DNA of 64,000 nt from Ignelater luminosus (lineage: Eukaryota; Arthropoda; Insecta; Coleoptera; Elateridae), in the NCBI GenBank assembly GCA_011009095.1, contig VTPC01005412.1, forward strand, positions 1 to 64,000. The letters run 5' to 3'. Below, piece by piece: positions 1 to 13,069 of the stretch. The position numbers were made by a program, and so were the translations under genes. The notes beneath the pieces are model-generated. The model worked only from the letters and a program-made list of their open reading frames with translations. It had not been told where the DNA came from and searched no databases. Numbering within the stretch: the first letter of the stretch is position 1; each line of letters begins with the position of its first letter.

Positions 1-639
1 AGTTCAGGGTTTACTGGAAATTTGCAGTATATCAATAATATAATGTTTGACCAGTTTTCTAAAGGATACAGAACTCGTTTTCAAAACACAAAGTATAGCA
101 GATTGCCCCTATATCTGAATTGTATAGAATCAGGTTTAGCTTTCGAATTTTAATTATAAAAAAGGATATAAAAGATGTTAAAGCAAACTATTTACGCAGC
201 CAAAATAAATGTTATTTAATAAAAGAGAATGGGGCTTAAATGCCTTTAAAGGTACATATACTGAATGGATTTCGTAAACCGTAAGAGGTAGAAAATCGGT
301 TAGTAGAAAAAGGGAGATCAATTTATTGATGTCTTTGTTTCTTCACAAAACCCACGGCTTGCTGTATAGATATGTATTCACTAAAAACGAAAGTGTTCAG
401 TTTTTCTTTAAATCTAATATATCTGTAACTAATAATAGCAGAAAACTGGTAGCTACATAGGTAGACAATTTAAAGCTACACATGAAATAAATAGTATATC
501 ATTCACACAATTATGTATTAAATAATAAGGTAGTACCCTGCAACAAAATGAATACTAAATTTATTTTTGATGTGTTTTCGATCATATTATATTAAGATCT
601 TTTTTATCTTATTTTTGACTAAAGAATCTATTTTTAAAG
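1..639. other. AT-rich non-coding DNA, no gene seen
   Basis: No reading frame, structured RNA or repeat could be supported here. It is the left flank of the DD37E element. Confidence 0.6.
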
Positions 640-641
640 TA

Positions 642-662
642 AGGACTGTATCGTTAATTATG
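642..662 (+). repeat. left terminal inverted repeat of DD37E element
   Basis: Starts AGGACTGTATCG and is the exact reverse complement of 1923-1943. Weaker similarity (a shared TACA) continues a few bases further in. Confidence 0.95.
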
Positions 663-776
663 GGTACAGAATAAGCGCTCTGTAAATTTGATGTCAGACT
701 ATATTTTGAAAAATGGACTACAGATTTTGAATGTGTGATATATTTTTATTTCATTTATTTTTACATTAATAAAAAA

Positions 777-1790
777 TTATAGGGGTTTCCCCAATTCTGG
801 AACTTTGCTTTTTATATGCTGCATGAGGTTTTAGACGACAGATATTCCTACAGCTTTGGCTACTCTATTCCAGTCTCTTTTGAATTGTTCAACAGTTTCT
901 GCTGGTCGAACGGTCTTCTGCAGATTTTTTTTCATTAGCGCCCAAAATCTTTCAATAGGCCTGATTTCTGGGCAGTTTGGGGGATTCATAGTCTTATCGA
1001 CAAATGGGACGTTATGTTGGAGATACCATTCTAAAACTGGAGTAGCGTAGTGGCACGAAGCTAAATCAGGCCAAAATAATACTTGAACCTCGTGCTTTCG
1101 AATTAGTGGCAGCAATCTTTTTTGGAGACACTTCTTGCGGTATATTTCCGCATTTAAAGTTTGTTGAGTGAAGAACGGGGTTGATTTCATGCCACATTGA
1201 CAAATTGCTTGCCAGACCAAGATCTTCTTTCCAAATTTTTTACAAAAAATAGATTTATCTGCATTACTCACTTCCGTTCCTTGTTTTACAGTATAATACT
1301 GAGCTCCCGGTAGAGTTTTGTAATCGAGTCTGACGTACGTTTCATCGTCCATGATAATGCATTGATTTTTTTTGCACAGAACTTGTTTGTATAACTTCCG
1401 AGCTCGACTTTTCACAGAAGATGCTTGAGTTGAACTACGCTTTGGTTGTTTTTGTTTTTTATAAGTCTTAAAACCATTTCTTTTCTTAGCTCGTTAAACC
1501 ATGCCGATCGAAGTTCCACATTTTTTTGCACAATCACGGACAGACAGTTCCTTATTAGTCGTAAATTTTTTAGATATCTTCTTGTCCAAATATGGACTTG
1601 ATGCACCTGGTTTTCTTCCGCGTCCAGGTAAATCATTCAAAGTAAAATGTTTTTCTAACCTATTAATTGCATTTTGGACTGCATGGACACTAACACCTTC
1701 TTCTTTCGCTAACTTTCTCATTGTCATACCTTTTTCATTGCAGTATCTGGACACAATTAAGCTTCGCTTTTCCGCTGATAAACCTTTCAT
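777..1790 (-). pseudogene. DD37E transposase with two in-frame TAA codons
   Basis: One reading frame of 337 codons runs from the ATG at 1790 to TAA at 777-779. It is interrupted only by TAA at 1494-1496 (codon 99) and TAA at 831-833 (codon 320); there is no frameshift. Residues ~1-75 hold a helix-turn-helix (MTMRKLAKEEGVSVHAVQNA), followed by a GRGRKP linker typical of Tc1/mariner DNA-binding regions. The catalytic triad is visible: D149 in IIMDDETYV, D242 in FWPDLASCHYA and E280 in CPEIRPIERFW, with 37 residues between the second D and the E. The length of about 337 residues fits the superfamily. The enzyme would cut and paste the element into TA sites. If the stops are real the copy is dead. 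Either could be a sequencing error or polymorphism, and both would be explained by a single C-to-T change from CAA (inference). Confidence 0.93.
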
Positions 1791-1922
1791 TTTTTAATTT
1801 CCTAACAAACACTTAAATTTAACTATCAAACTTTAATGTCTATACATCAAGTAACAAATGTCAATCTGACAATTGCTTGAAAAAGTCACAGCCTACCATT
1901 TATGGTGGTGTGAAGTTGTATT

Positions 1923-1943
1923 CATAATTAACGATACAGTCCT
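1923..1943 (-). repeat. right terminal inverted repeat of DD37E element
   Basis: Exact reverse complement of 642-662, followed by the TA duplication at 1944-1945. Confidence 0.95.
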
Positions 1944-1945
1944 TA

Positions 1946-4900
1946 GACTAGGCGCACGACGAAAGTGATATTGAAAACTTTAAGACATCAATCGTTGGCA
2001 TAATTTATATTTTAGAACGTAAACATTAAACAATTTTAATACAAAGAAATTAGCTGTCTAAGGGTGGACGGAATGTGCTTGCCTACTATCTTCCATGGCA
2101 AATCTGCCTTTTCCTCAGAATTTATGATGTTAGGCTCACTATGTTTGGCTACAAGTGACTTCTCTTACCTCCAGACGTATCGGTCACATTTCTGGTAGCG
2201 CTGCATTTCAAACAAAGTGCAGGAAGTAACAATGACCTTTGGTACTATGAATGGGGCTTTGTTATGTCTGTGCTCTTTACCAGCCAGTGTTTAATATATA
2301 ATACTAAAATTGTTTTAATTAAATTGCTAAGGCATTTTCTCAAGTTGAAACGCTTAGTACTATAATATAACATTATTATTATTCTAATTTGTTTCTTACT
2401 GAGGTGCAGGATTTGTTGTGCCATTTTCCATATGGTTCCCAAATAAGCAGTATTCGTTGTGTTCTTGAGCAGCGTCTTGAATAGAAGCAACTCTTTGTAA
2501 GATTCTTCTTCCAATTAGATAAACAAAATAGCCGTGTATACAAAAGATGGCTAGACTCGGTTTGTTCACTTTTTACAGCGCTTGAAAACGAGATATGTAC
2601 TTAGGCAACCATATTCCGTGAGTCTTTAGTCGTTTGGCTCAAAATTGCACGAAACTACAAGCCTAGTGCAGATATAATCTTTCATATCATGCTGGGTATC
2701 AGAATGGCTACAACCGGTATATTACCCATTTGCAGAAATAATAGCTATCACCACATAGAGATCCTTCAATTTAAGTTTTTAGAATTAGGAAACATGGAAT
2801 TTTGCTATAAAATCTTGGTGATGGTATTTCCGTATTCTCCTTTTCCAAGACCATTTTAATATCCCTGAAAAAACTCATTCAACTTTTCACTTTGATTAAA
2901 ATTCTTGTTTGTGGTCTCCAATCATGCCAATTGCCAAAATCAAATATTTGATTTTTTATCAAAGCTATAGTAAGGCGGCTAAGCTTCAGGAGCAGTCAAA
3001 TTCAAAGAAAACTTGAAAACGGAAAAGAATCAGATTACTGTAGTTCAAAAATTCCTTAATAGTGTTGGTTATTGTACGAAGTTCAAACTTTTTTCAGACA
3101 ATAGTGTTGCAATTTATATACGTGCATCACATAAAATATTTTTTAAAATCTGCCCCCAAGTACTTCCTTTTTTTGCCAATATAAACGCTCGGACAAGACA
3201 TACACAATCTGAATTTTAGTTACTATTTCTCCTAAATATCCTTGAGTGTACAAAATTGTCTACATCTTGTGAATCCAAATATTCTTTGTGATGTAAACTT
3301 CATCTTACTACGCTAAGATTCAAAGCCACTACAACAAATTTAAACAAATTAAAATTAGTTCCATTGTTCATTATTCAATTGTACATTGGATTAAAGTTTT
3401 ACAAAAGAAGATTGGCAAATTCTGCATTGCTCTATTTTGTTTTAATAACCAAGATGCCTCAATAATACATCAAAAGTGGGACACCCTATACTTCGACGAT
3501 ACATTAGTAAATAAAATCCAAATCACTTTATGTAGAATATACTAAAAATAATGTAAACAATAATTGCAACATTGCTTATTTCTCAAGGTTTCTCTCTCTC
3601 GAGGCTTAAAAACGCACCAGAATTACAGCAAAGTGTTAATTAATTATCAAAATTAATTAAATTCAAAATCTGCCTTCGGTAAAACCATGAAAAAAAGTAA
3701 ATCAGTAAAATGTTCTAACATACCTTAGTTACATAATAATTTAATGAACTAGAATCTTTCACAAACGTACAAATTGGTCATAAAATAAACCACAAATATA
3801 TGTTTGTCGTGAATCGTTTGACACAGTTATATAAATTCAAGTCACTTTCTCATACTCTACTTTTTAGCAGGTTAGATGCGGTGTATCGTCTTGTGAAACT
3901 GTACAAAACGAAACTATTTTCAATCAGATTTGAAATATCATAAGTTACACATGTTCATTTATGTAGTATTCATGATCATAGCTTCATAGTATTGTTATTA
4001 AAAATTGAATTTTGATTTATTACTTTTCAATTCAATGGTAGTAATTACTTGCATTTTAGAGATGCTAGAAATCAAAGGTTAAAATCCTATCTCAGTATAA
4101 TAAATGTAATTATTAAAGATTATTATGTTATAAAGTTAACATTCCATTTATTATATGTTTGGCGATGTTGTTAGAACATTCATTTTTATCTGCGGTTAAG
4201 GTCCTAAGACTGCCTCTACCTGTTTATGTTAGTACTTACAATTAGTAGTCAGCAAAGCAATGTTTCATATTCTTTCTATTTAATTTTATCAACATAATTC
4301 AATGAATTACTATTTTTTTATAATTTTAACAATTTAGCACCCTACTATGTTGGGTTATTGATATAATGAGAGCTAATTAATTTGTGAAAATGGACAACAA
4401 GATTTGAATTTTAATCGCGGTCTTATCGACAAACATATAAAGATCCCCTATTTGGTCGCTCACATGCTGTTTTAATATCTCAAGTCTCATTTTTAGACGA
4501 TTCGGAACATGCAATATACCAATTACATTTTATCAAATTAAAAAGGGTAATGCCTTCTCCAATGACAAAAAATATGAACATTAACCTACCACATTTCGAA
4601 CTAGCTATTCTTCATATGTTTCCATACATGTTTATTTTATCTATCAAATCATCTTTTAGCCATGTCTGAAATTTCCATTCTCAGAGTTTTTTTGCTGAAT
4701 TGTAAGTAAAACGAACTTAAGCACTAAATACGAAGATACACTAAGAAAACTCAATTATTTAGTTTGCCAGCAAAGCCACAACCAAAACTTCCTATAAAAA
4801 AAGAGAGTTAAAAATGTCAAACTAACTACTATCGGGAATGGAACAGAGTCGTCTAATGAACGACGCTTTTAGACTTCGAATGGTGGAAATAGAATGGCGA

Positions 4901-5790
4901 CGATATAAGACACTTAAACGGTTCTTGTTTGGTGTTCGTCAATTAGACACTTTGATATCAAATCTGATTTGATTTGATGTATATTTTAGCCATCACTTTC
5001 TCCAATATATTCGTGATCCAACTGCTGAATTGGTGAGTGTCAATCACATACCAAAAAGGTAAACAACCATTATTTTCGACCTTTATGATGAACTTGATAT
5101 AAAGATGTTGGTTTTTAAATAAGCTCAAAGAAACTGGAAATGCACATAGTTCTAATATAAAGACAAATCTTGCCTCCTCCATAGTCGTATTAGGTCAACT
5201 AGGTAATAAAAATGTTACCAGCTTATTCAGATCAAACTTCAGTTTTATATACTGAAGTATGTATCTTCAGAACAATAATTTCAAAAAATTTCGTGGGCTG
5301 TTTATAACGATCAGTGACAACAAACTGAATGTGGTTCCAGAGCCTTCTTGATATAGAATTGACAATTAATCAGAAAAGAACTACTCGTTTGAAAAAGGGA
5401 CTTTTACCGCATTAGTTAGGTAAATAACCATTAAAGCACTTTGGAAGCTTCATCCGATTTGCTTTTATTGCTGTTTCCTATCCAAAATATTTACTTACTT
5501 ACTAATTGGATACAATATGGAGGTGTTCCAAGTGATTCTCTTTTATATTTTTGTATCAGCATTTGTAGAAAACTAGCCTCATATATCTTTCAGTTTTATA
5601 GTATTGTTTTTTGTTGTAGTTTTTAAAAACAGTCTAGATCGGTAGATATCACATTCAATAAAATCGTCCACAAGAATGGTTTGATTTTCTTTAAAATAAA
5701 CGTCAACTTCTGAGCAAAAGAAAATAATATGTCAGGAGTAATGTAGAAACAAACACCATATCGAAACATTCAATACGTACATAAGTTTAA
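1946..5790. other. AT-rich non-coding DNA, no gene supported
   Basis: Only short chance-like frames are present (for example 3013-3219 plus and 4958-5182 minus), with no recognisable motif. A GGGACACCCTATA string at 3478-3490 resembles the ends of many insect repeats, but no partner end was found. An AT-only palindrome at 3636-3660 is expected by chance. Confidence 0.5.
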
Positions 5791-5820
5791 AAAAATCTTC
5801 GACTGTTATTGAAGATTTTT
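5791..5820 (+). repeat. perfect 10-bp hairpin
   Basis: AAAAATCTTC, a 10-base loop, then GAAGATTTTT. The stem is perfect. No function can be assigned; it may be chance or the core of a small inverted-repeat element. Confidence 0.5.
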
Positions 5821-6558
5821 GGTCTATAGTTGAGGACTAAGTTCAGCATTGGTCTTCTACAACACTTATAAATGTCGAACGAAAACCATAATGGGGGCAC
5901 AATATAATAAAATAAACCCTCGTTTTTAGAGGGATGTCTTGGTTTGGTATCATTACCATTAAAATGACATAAATGCTAAAATAGTACCTAGTTTTTTAAA
6001 GTAGTGCCCATTCTTTATTTTTTTTAGAAACTTAGATTGAAGCTAAACTTTCTGAAGAGTAAAGATGTGTTAATAAAGTGCTTCCATCATCTTCCTTTCC
6101 TTCAACATGGTGGGACCTGTCACCTTGACCAAAGTTAAAGGACCTTTGCACGTCAGCAATTTCTACTACCACTACTAAATCAGAGTGGGTCACGACGGGA
6201 CACGGCGTAACTCATGTCAATGAGAAAGTAAAAAATAATATTCACGTGAAGCACCTATCGCATACTGCGTACGTAACTTATCATGAACCATAATGTGTCA
6301 CGAATTACGGCGAGTTACTCTTAAAACGAAATAGAATACTGCTTACAATTTTACATACACCATTGATCTTTGCATTGCAGGGAGTAGGGATGTACAAGAA
6401 CGACGTACCAAAGAAAGAGATGTAGTTTTGAGCAAGCACGTGTAGACATAGAGAATAATTGCAACAAGTAAAAAAATTATAGAAAATACTAAGAGCTTTT
6501 TGAACTTGAACCTACATTAAGTAATCTGACCCACAGACTCGTAGAGACATGGGCATTT
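5821..6558. other. AT-rich non-coding DNA, no gene seen
   Basis: No coding frame of note. Scattered variants of GTAACTCATG and GTCACGA occur from ~6190 to 6330 and may be outlying units of the degenerate repeat at 6559. Confidence 0.4.
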
Positions 6559-6634
6559 CGTAACTCATGAGAGCCTTGTGACTTGTGGGATTGGGAAATT
6601 TTGTGACTCATAGGAATTTCGTGATATACGATAT
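6559..6634 (+). repeat. degenerate short tandem repeat, GTNACTCAT motif
   Basis: Related words starting at about 6560, 6578, 6603 and 6621 (GTAACTCATGAG, GTGACTTGTGGG, GTGACTCATAGG, GTGATATACG) recur at 18-25 base spacing. The repeat is weak and could be coincidental. Confidence 0.3.
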
Positions 6635-6699
6635 TCGTCTGCTATAACTTACATTGTTTTCTCATGCTACCTACTCTATTTATATCACACTAAAGGGAT

Positions 6700-7180
6700 G
6701 TCCACGTATACGAATACTGCGGGCTGCCCGATGTCATGAGCTGTGCGGATAGACGAGAATTTTGATTGGCGTTCCACCTTCATTCCATTAATTGATTGAA
6801 GGTTCTCTAGAAATTTTAAAAGTTCATTAAAGGACGACGACGGTATGCAAAAAAGACTCGCCGACAGCCACCCGAATCATCGCACTAAGTGTTGCGATGG
6901 GAACGTCTACAGGGTGAGATTACATCATTTGAGCCTCCTTGCCGACCAACCACGACTCACGCCGACTAGTTCGGATTTTCAGCCGGTAGTTGGTTGCAAG
7001 TACTTTGACTCTGCTTTGTGTATGCCTTATTCACCCTCCACCAGGGCAACGTTGTGAGCGTGCTCTTGTGGTTCCCAACGCCATTATAAATTCTTTTCTT
7101 CTGCGTTCACTGGTTGAAGAGAAGACAATCTCTTGACAGTCCAGTCCAGCTACCATCTACGGCCAAATTTGCATTTATTA
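6700..7180 (+). other. GC-richer patch, possible old repeat or exon debris
   Basis: This stretch is visibly richer in G and C than its flanks. It contains one 70-codon frame at 6845-7057 (plus) with several Pro, Cys and His residues. The peptide matches no family I know. Because the base composition differs from the neighbours, a decayed mobile element or part of an exon is more likely than background, but neither termini nor splice sites could be identified. Confidence 0.3.
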
Positions 7181-10100
7181 CTAACTACTTCATCTGGATG
7201 GAATATTATACAAAGCGTGGAAAACACACCAAAGTGATCCTTGATGCTGTATTGATAACAAAATAAGTAAAGAAAATTCAAAAAGTGGTCGATTGTAGGG
7301 TATAAAACAAGTTTTTATTTTCAAATCTGACCATCGAAGACAAAGATAGGCAATTGTAATATTTCGGTAAGAAGAACGTCAAAATTTTAAGTTCGCAAAT
7401 TACGAAAGTTATGATGAATTAAGAAATATCATATGTCATACGCCACGGTTTTTTGAAATTTGTTAAGAATTTCCATTCAAATGAACGTCACTGGTGAACT
7501 TACAAAAAGTCTACTTGGCTATCCTTTTGACATAGTATGTTAGGTGGTCTGCAAATCCCTTCTACTTCAAAGTAGATGCACCCATAAATGCAGTCAGCAT
7601 GGGGTTTTGAACTCATCAGGATATTAAAAAATATAAACCGTAAATTAAAGTACAATTCTACAAATTATATCTCAAGCAAAAACATCCCATATAGGTCGTG
7701 TACAATGGTCCAAATAAAGCATACATACATATAGCCAAGGTCACAAACATAGTTGTAGGCAAAGAAAACTTGAAAATCATCAACTCCTGAATTTTTGTTT
7801 TGATGGTATACCATAGATTAAAAGAATCATTCCAGACACTAACACGGTAAGGATTTTTGGTTTAGAAAAAATTATGCGATTTTCTATTTGTAACGTAAAA
7901 TAACAATAATGTCCTCAATATGGAGGACTACACAACAATTTACTTATTAATAGCAGGAAATAAATAATGAACAACTGATTAATACAAGAAGGCAAGAAAC
8001 AATTTCGGTTAGTTACGGATATTGTAAACAATAGAAAAAGCAAACACTACGAGTATGTTTCATAAATAATTACTAAAGCGTAATAATAATTGGTGAAATT
8101 GGAATTATACAAAGTGTAAATATTAACAAATATGAGTACTCATGCACATGCCACAAAATTCAATTATTAATTTTATATTTTATTATCAATTTCAGGCATT
8201 GTGTTAGTCTATTTTATTTTTGAATAAATCGTTACCGAACACGCTTTGCAGCTTTGATTTTATACTTAAGTATATTGTTAATATGCAGGTACCTACTTAT
8301 TATAAGTCGTATTGATTATACTATAAATCTAAACTATCAATATAAATATTGCTATTTCAGTGAATAGTTAGTTATTAATCTTTCCATCATGTTAATTCGA
8401 ATGGTATAATTAATTTCCTTGTAATATAGTACGTTTTCAAGTGAAAATTGATCTGCTTATTCTAGTACCTACAATCATTCACGTAACATAATATAGCACA
8501 CATAAATGCTAATTAATAGTCTGCAAGTGCAAATTACCCGGATATTATTTCTTACTCTGTGCCTCGCAACAAGATTACAAATACATAATTAAGATAGTAT
8601 GTGTGCACATCAATAAGTATTATGAACAAACACAAAGAGGTTCTTTCTCTTCCCTTCTGTTCTTTTACACCATATCTTATAATGCACAATTTAATGATAG
8701 TAAAGTATTAAGACTTTATTTAAAATATGTTCTGTTGTGTTATGAAGTATGATCTATCATCTTTCACAGAGAGTTAGGAAGATTAAAAGATTGCTACCTG
8801 CATGTATACAATAACAACAAATGTATTCATTAGCTACATATACTGAGAAAGCTTGTGGATATTTTTTTCATACTTGCATCATCTAAACTTAGCGCGAACT
8901 TTGTTGTTTTCTTATTGCACGTTGGTAAGAAGTTGGCAATAGAAGCAATAAATGTTAGGTGTGAGTTACGTATAAAAACAGCCTCAAGATATTATAATGA
9001 CTTTTAATTTACTTTATAGAAATTCTTGTTGGCAATTTTTATCGAGCCATATATTAAATTTAGTAATTATACAAATCAAATTAGAAGAGAGCATTTGAAA
9101 GTATAGGCACGGAAATAAGAAAAGATGTTTGAGAAATATTGTCAAATAAGCTTATGCAATAGAGCAGAAAAAGATTCACCTAGATTGCGGAAAATCAACT
9201 TTTATTTATTTATAACAAGTTACTAAATGTTGAACGTTACCAATTAGGAAATGAGATGCGTAATACATACTAAAATTACGGAAGACACTGACTTACCTGC
9301 CAAGCATACAAATTTAAAAAAGTAAATTAGAATGTAAATAAATTTGAAATATGATATGAGTAAAAAGTTAAAGAACTGATCGTAGGAAGTTAAATTTATC
9401 TATGTGTGTTCTGAGTACCAAAGACTCGTAGTACGATATTATTATGTGATTATTTTTAATTCAACTTCAAGTTTCTTCAGTTAACAACAAGCAGGAAAAT
9501 ATTTGATGACATAACATACTAATTATGTATGTATAAACTTTAATCTTCAAGAAACTGTTTCACTCTTATATACCATGTGTCTCACAGAAGACACAACGTA
9601 AGCACCTTTCAAGTAAAATTGTTTAGTACATCGAAAAATATTTTAGGAATTTACTTAGGTAATCGGCGAAGAGTCGTGTTTAAAGATCTTGAAATCTTGA
9701 GCATTAGTAAAGTGTGGATGATATTCTTTTGAAATATTAATCATGCAATTCTTAAGAAAAAACATGATTGCAATAATACAACTACTTCTAAGCTTGTTTA
9801 GGCACTGTCTAAAAGCCATCAATTTATGAACAATAATAATAAGATCTTGTACAAATCTGTAGCTTCGAATGTTAAAAAACTGTCTTAATTGTATAATAAG
9901 AATTATAACACTGACTTAACTGCATACTGTAAAGAAGACTTTTGTCAGCGATTTCTGGTACTATTACTTAAAATAAAAATTTACCATTGAATAGCCACAA
10001 TCATTGATTTCTGCGAGTTCTGAATTCGTAATTAGTAATTACATAAATAAGTGTGTCGTTTGTAATGACCAGACTTCTTTCCGTATCTTCAAATTTTTGA

Positions 10101-12291
10101 CTTATTTTTAGTATCTAATTGGCTTGTGGGGAATGTTTTGACAAAGCTTTTTAACGTATCTGAAAATTTTGAGGTAAATTCCCAAAACGGCGCCAAGACT
10201 TTCTTCATACCAACAAATGCGGTTTTTGGAACTGTTAGAGGCAATTTACAATCGACATTAAACTCTTGTTCTCTGCAAAAAAATTATTGTTGATTGCCTA
10301 CAGTTTCTTTCGAGCACCTATCATAATTTCTTCAAGTTATTTGTTCTCTATAGAAACTAATTATAGAGAGCATCCAAAGAGTTAATAATAACGGACACTT
10401 AAAAAAATCACTTTATATCTTCCAGTAAAATTAAAACAAAAATCAGAGGATTTTGTTATGTTCAATAACTACGAGCTCATTATATGCGATTATTATCTGT
10501 TAGATTCCATAATATCAGCACAGAAGACATCAGTCTGATCAGTCATGATACTAACAGTGATAGTGCGTAAGTGGTTTCTCAAGCCGCAAAATGTGAGTAT
10601 TTATACTATATTGATGTTAGATGGTATACTATGCAAGTGCGCAGACGTCCGTAGATAGTTTGTTACGGGCAAAACAGAATTTTATGATCCACTAGCGGTA
10701 ACCCGAACAGCAAATAGATGTACCAGGAAGCTTGCTCAAGTCGATGAGGAGGTGATCTGCAAACAGGGGGGCAATTTAGCTTGTACACCTGTATATGATA
10801 CAAAAAGATTTGGACAGCACAAAAAAAATAATTGAGTCAAAATCTAAAGGCGCCAATTGCAGGAGTCTTATGGTGAGAGAGGTTCCGCAATCAACTTTGC
10901 TTTCGACATTAGTGGAAAAGAATTTAAATTCTAGAAGGCACTATAATATACAAAAAAATAATTTTACATTACCTAAAAAATTTATCAAAAATGTTTCACA
11001 GAAATGGAGAACGCATTTTGTTTTTAAACAAGATAATACTCAATTATAACTTACACTACTTTAATGGCTTAACTAGTTTCTTAAAAATACACCACTTTCA
11101 GGTTGTCGAATGGTTTCTTGCAAAGTATGGCAATAGAATTGTAGGTAAATTTGCGATAAACATAGTACGCAATTATTACTAAATATACATAAATGCCTTT
11201 AACCAACGCAACTCGATAAAGATTCTGACAATTTCTTCACACACGCATAATGGGCAAAATGATATTATGTAGTTTTCTTCTTTTGATAAAAAAAAGAAAA
11301 AGTACTACAAACTACAAGAAAAACGATAGACTAGACATTCAATGATAACATCTTTTCAGTAACAAAGGTAATTATAACTTCCTTGTCAAGAAGGATACCT
11401 AGGTAAATAATTCGACAAAAAGGGAGATATTAAAGATTACGGGAAAGACTTAACAGTCCTATTCTGTCTTTACGACAACGCAGGTTTGTTGGTAGAATAA
11501 TCTAATGTAGCCGAATTACATAAAATCTGGTTTCTTTAGCGACCGAGAAGAAGAATTGCTGAATGAAACTGTACCAATGTGTGAGACCATTAAGATGCAT
11601 TTAGTCATCACCTGGATAAATCAACAAAGAAGTGACAGATCTAAACTTCTTAGTAGCGGAATAAAAAGTTTTGGGAGAAAAGTGTTACAAACAACACAAA
11701 ATAGTACGAAATACAGTGAGTTTTGTCTTCAAATTCTCGTAAAAGCCTTAGTAGATATAATATTCTGATAAATGTTTACAGAAACTTCCGAGAAGGATTT
11801 TTAATTCTTCTGGAATTTTAGGAAGATGTATAGCTTTGTTAGCCTTTAGCCACCCTTATTAGAAACAGATACAGATTTTACAAAAAGGGTCTACTTTGTC
11901 TATTTTTGCAGAAGGGATGAAATGTACAAACCCTATTTCTAGCAATACTTTAAAAGGCTATGAAACTCAACAATGGGCAAGTTTAAATTCTTTTTCTCTG
12001 ATTCTCATTGCTACAACTGCATGTAACTTCCTTCAACATTTTAAATTAATATTACTATGATTGTAATAAATTGAAAATGATTCAACAGGTTTTGGTAATT
12101 AATATTTCTTGTTGATAACGGAGAGTATAGCTTCATTGTCTCAATCTAGGATGTGGAGAAAATTCTGTCGGGGGCTCTTATCTTTAGCCATTTTAAGGAC
12201 TTAGAATTTTATAATTGTCGCCTTGTCACTGCATTTCTTTGAAAATATTTGTCGAGTTAAAGGGAAATAGAAAGCAGCAAAAAACGGGCCG
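7181..12291. other. AT-rich non-coding DNA, no gene supported
   Basis: Short frames at 10795-11049, 10991-11182 and 11556-11768 (plus) are lysine- and asparagine-rich, overlap one another in different frames and carry no motif. I regard them as chance frames in AT-rich DNA. Confidence 0.5.
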
Positions 12292-12380
12292 TCTTATCAA
12301 ATTGAACGTTCCTGGGTTAAGAAAAAATGGCGCCCTACTCACATTGGATTGAATAATAATTAAATGATATGTAGTACAGT
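12292..12380 (+). repeat. left copy of diverged direct repeat flanking the inverted-repeat element
   Basis: Aligns in the same orientation with 14316-14392. The best block is GGCGCCCTACTCACATTG here against GGCACCTTAATCACATTG on the right, continuing through AATAATA, TTAAAT and ATGTA. A second matching block (TCTTATCAA against TCTTAGCAA) lies upstream of it. Identity is roughly 70-80 percent with small indels. It is far too long for an ordinary target-site duplication. Confidence 0.6.
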
Positions 12381-12407
12381 CATTATAGTCATTTTTTTGA
12401 CCAAAAG

Positions 12408-12797
12408 TCAACAAAATTGGAACAGAATTTTTTTCTTCACAAATATGTTTGTTTAGTCATGTTATACAACATACTAAAAGTCCTGATGAATCCGAGGTGT
12501 GCGTTGTCCGCTATCTTCAACAAATGGCGGCGGAAAGGGGTCCGAGCGCGGTTTTTCGCTTATATCTCAGTAAATATTAGTCGTAGGTAAAAAAGTCAAG
12601 GAACAAATGAAAGAGCATAAAACTTCCTACAAAACAGTGTCTTCAGTTATTACATACTGCTAACTAGTAATTTAAAAAAAATAGCGAAGAAAAAACTTAT
12701 GATTTTCAAATGCAAAAAAAGTCGTTTCGACGGCTGGATTCGTTTTTTACCGCATAAATATAATACTGTTATCGATTCAAGACATAAGTATACGAGT
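12408..12797 (+). repeat. left inverted-repeat arm
   Basis: Matches the reverse complement of 13870-14283. Long identical words include AGTCCTGATGAATCCGAGGT (12479-12498), AATATTAGTCGTAGGTAAAA (12574-12593) and GACGGCTGGATTCGTTTTTT (12729-12748). Arms diverge most at the outer and inner ends. Confidence 0.9.
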
Positions 12798-13069
12798 AGC
12801 AGTTAGTATAAAATATACCTAAAATTATTTGAAACTTTGCATTACAGAAGCAGTATTTTTAAGTAAAAAAAATAATAAAAAAATGCGGGTATCTTAATTT
12901 AACATTTCATCATTTTGACAAAAAAATTCTTATTCCGTCTCTAAAAACCAGTTTCACTATATCAACTGGTTGAATAAATAGGGGTGGCAAACAAAAAGTT
13001 TTAGGCCACAATGCAGTCTTCTGTACTTCTTGTTAGGAGTAAGTCGAGTTAGTAAGGTTTAAATGTCGT

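Larger units (their letters stand above)
640..1945 (-). mobile_element. DD37E Tc1/mariner-type DNA transposon, near-complete
   Basis: Between TA dinucleotides at 640-641 and 1944-1945 lies a 1302-bp unit whose first and last 21 bases are perfect inverted repeats; both ends read AGGACTGTATCGTTAATTAT going inward. TA target duplication, short inverted termini and a single DDE transposase are the hallmarks of the IS630-Tc1-mariner superfamily. The D-to-E spacing of 37 residues in the transposase places it with the DD37E clade (first described in mosquitoes as ITmD37E). The transposase is read on the minus strand. Perfect termini and only two visible disabling codons suggest a fairly recent insertion. 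Confidence 0.95.

Noticed and set aside
1501-1797. 98-codon plus-strand frame
   Set aside because: It is antisense to the DD37E transposase N-terminus, whose HTH and linker show that the minus strand is the coding strand.
2180-2270. Possible minus-strand exon ending at GGAG/GTAAGAG
   Set aside because: Only one splice-like signal, a very short frame and no recognisable peptide.
3636-3660. Perfect AT-only palindrome
   Set aside because: TTAATTAATT-type palindromes are expected by chance in DNA of this composition.
5885-6020. Small element with GGGGGCAC / GTGCCC ends
   Set aside because: The inverted ends match over only about ten bases with a gap, and no target duplication is visible.
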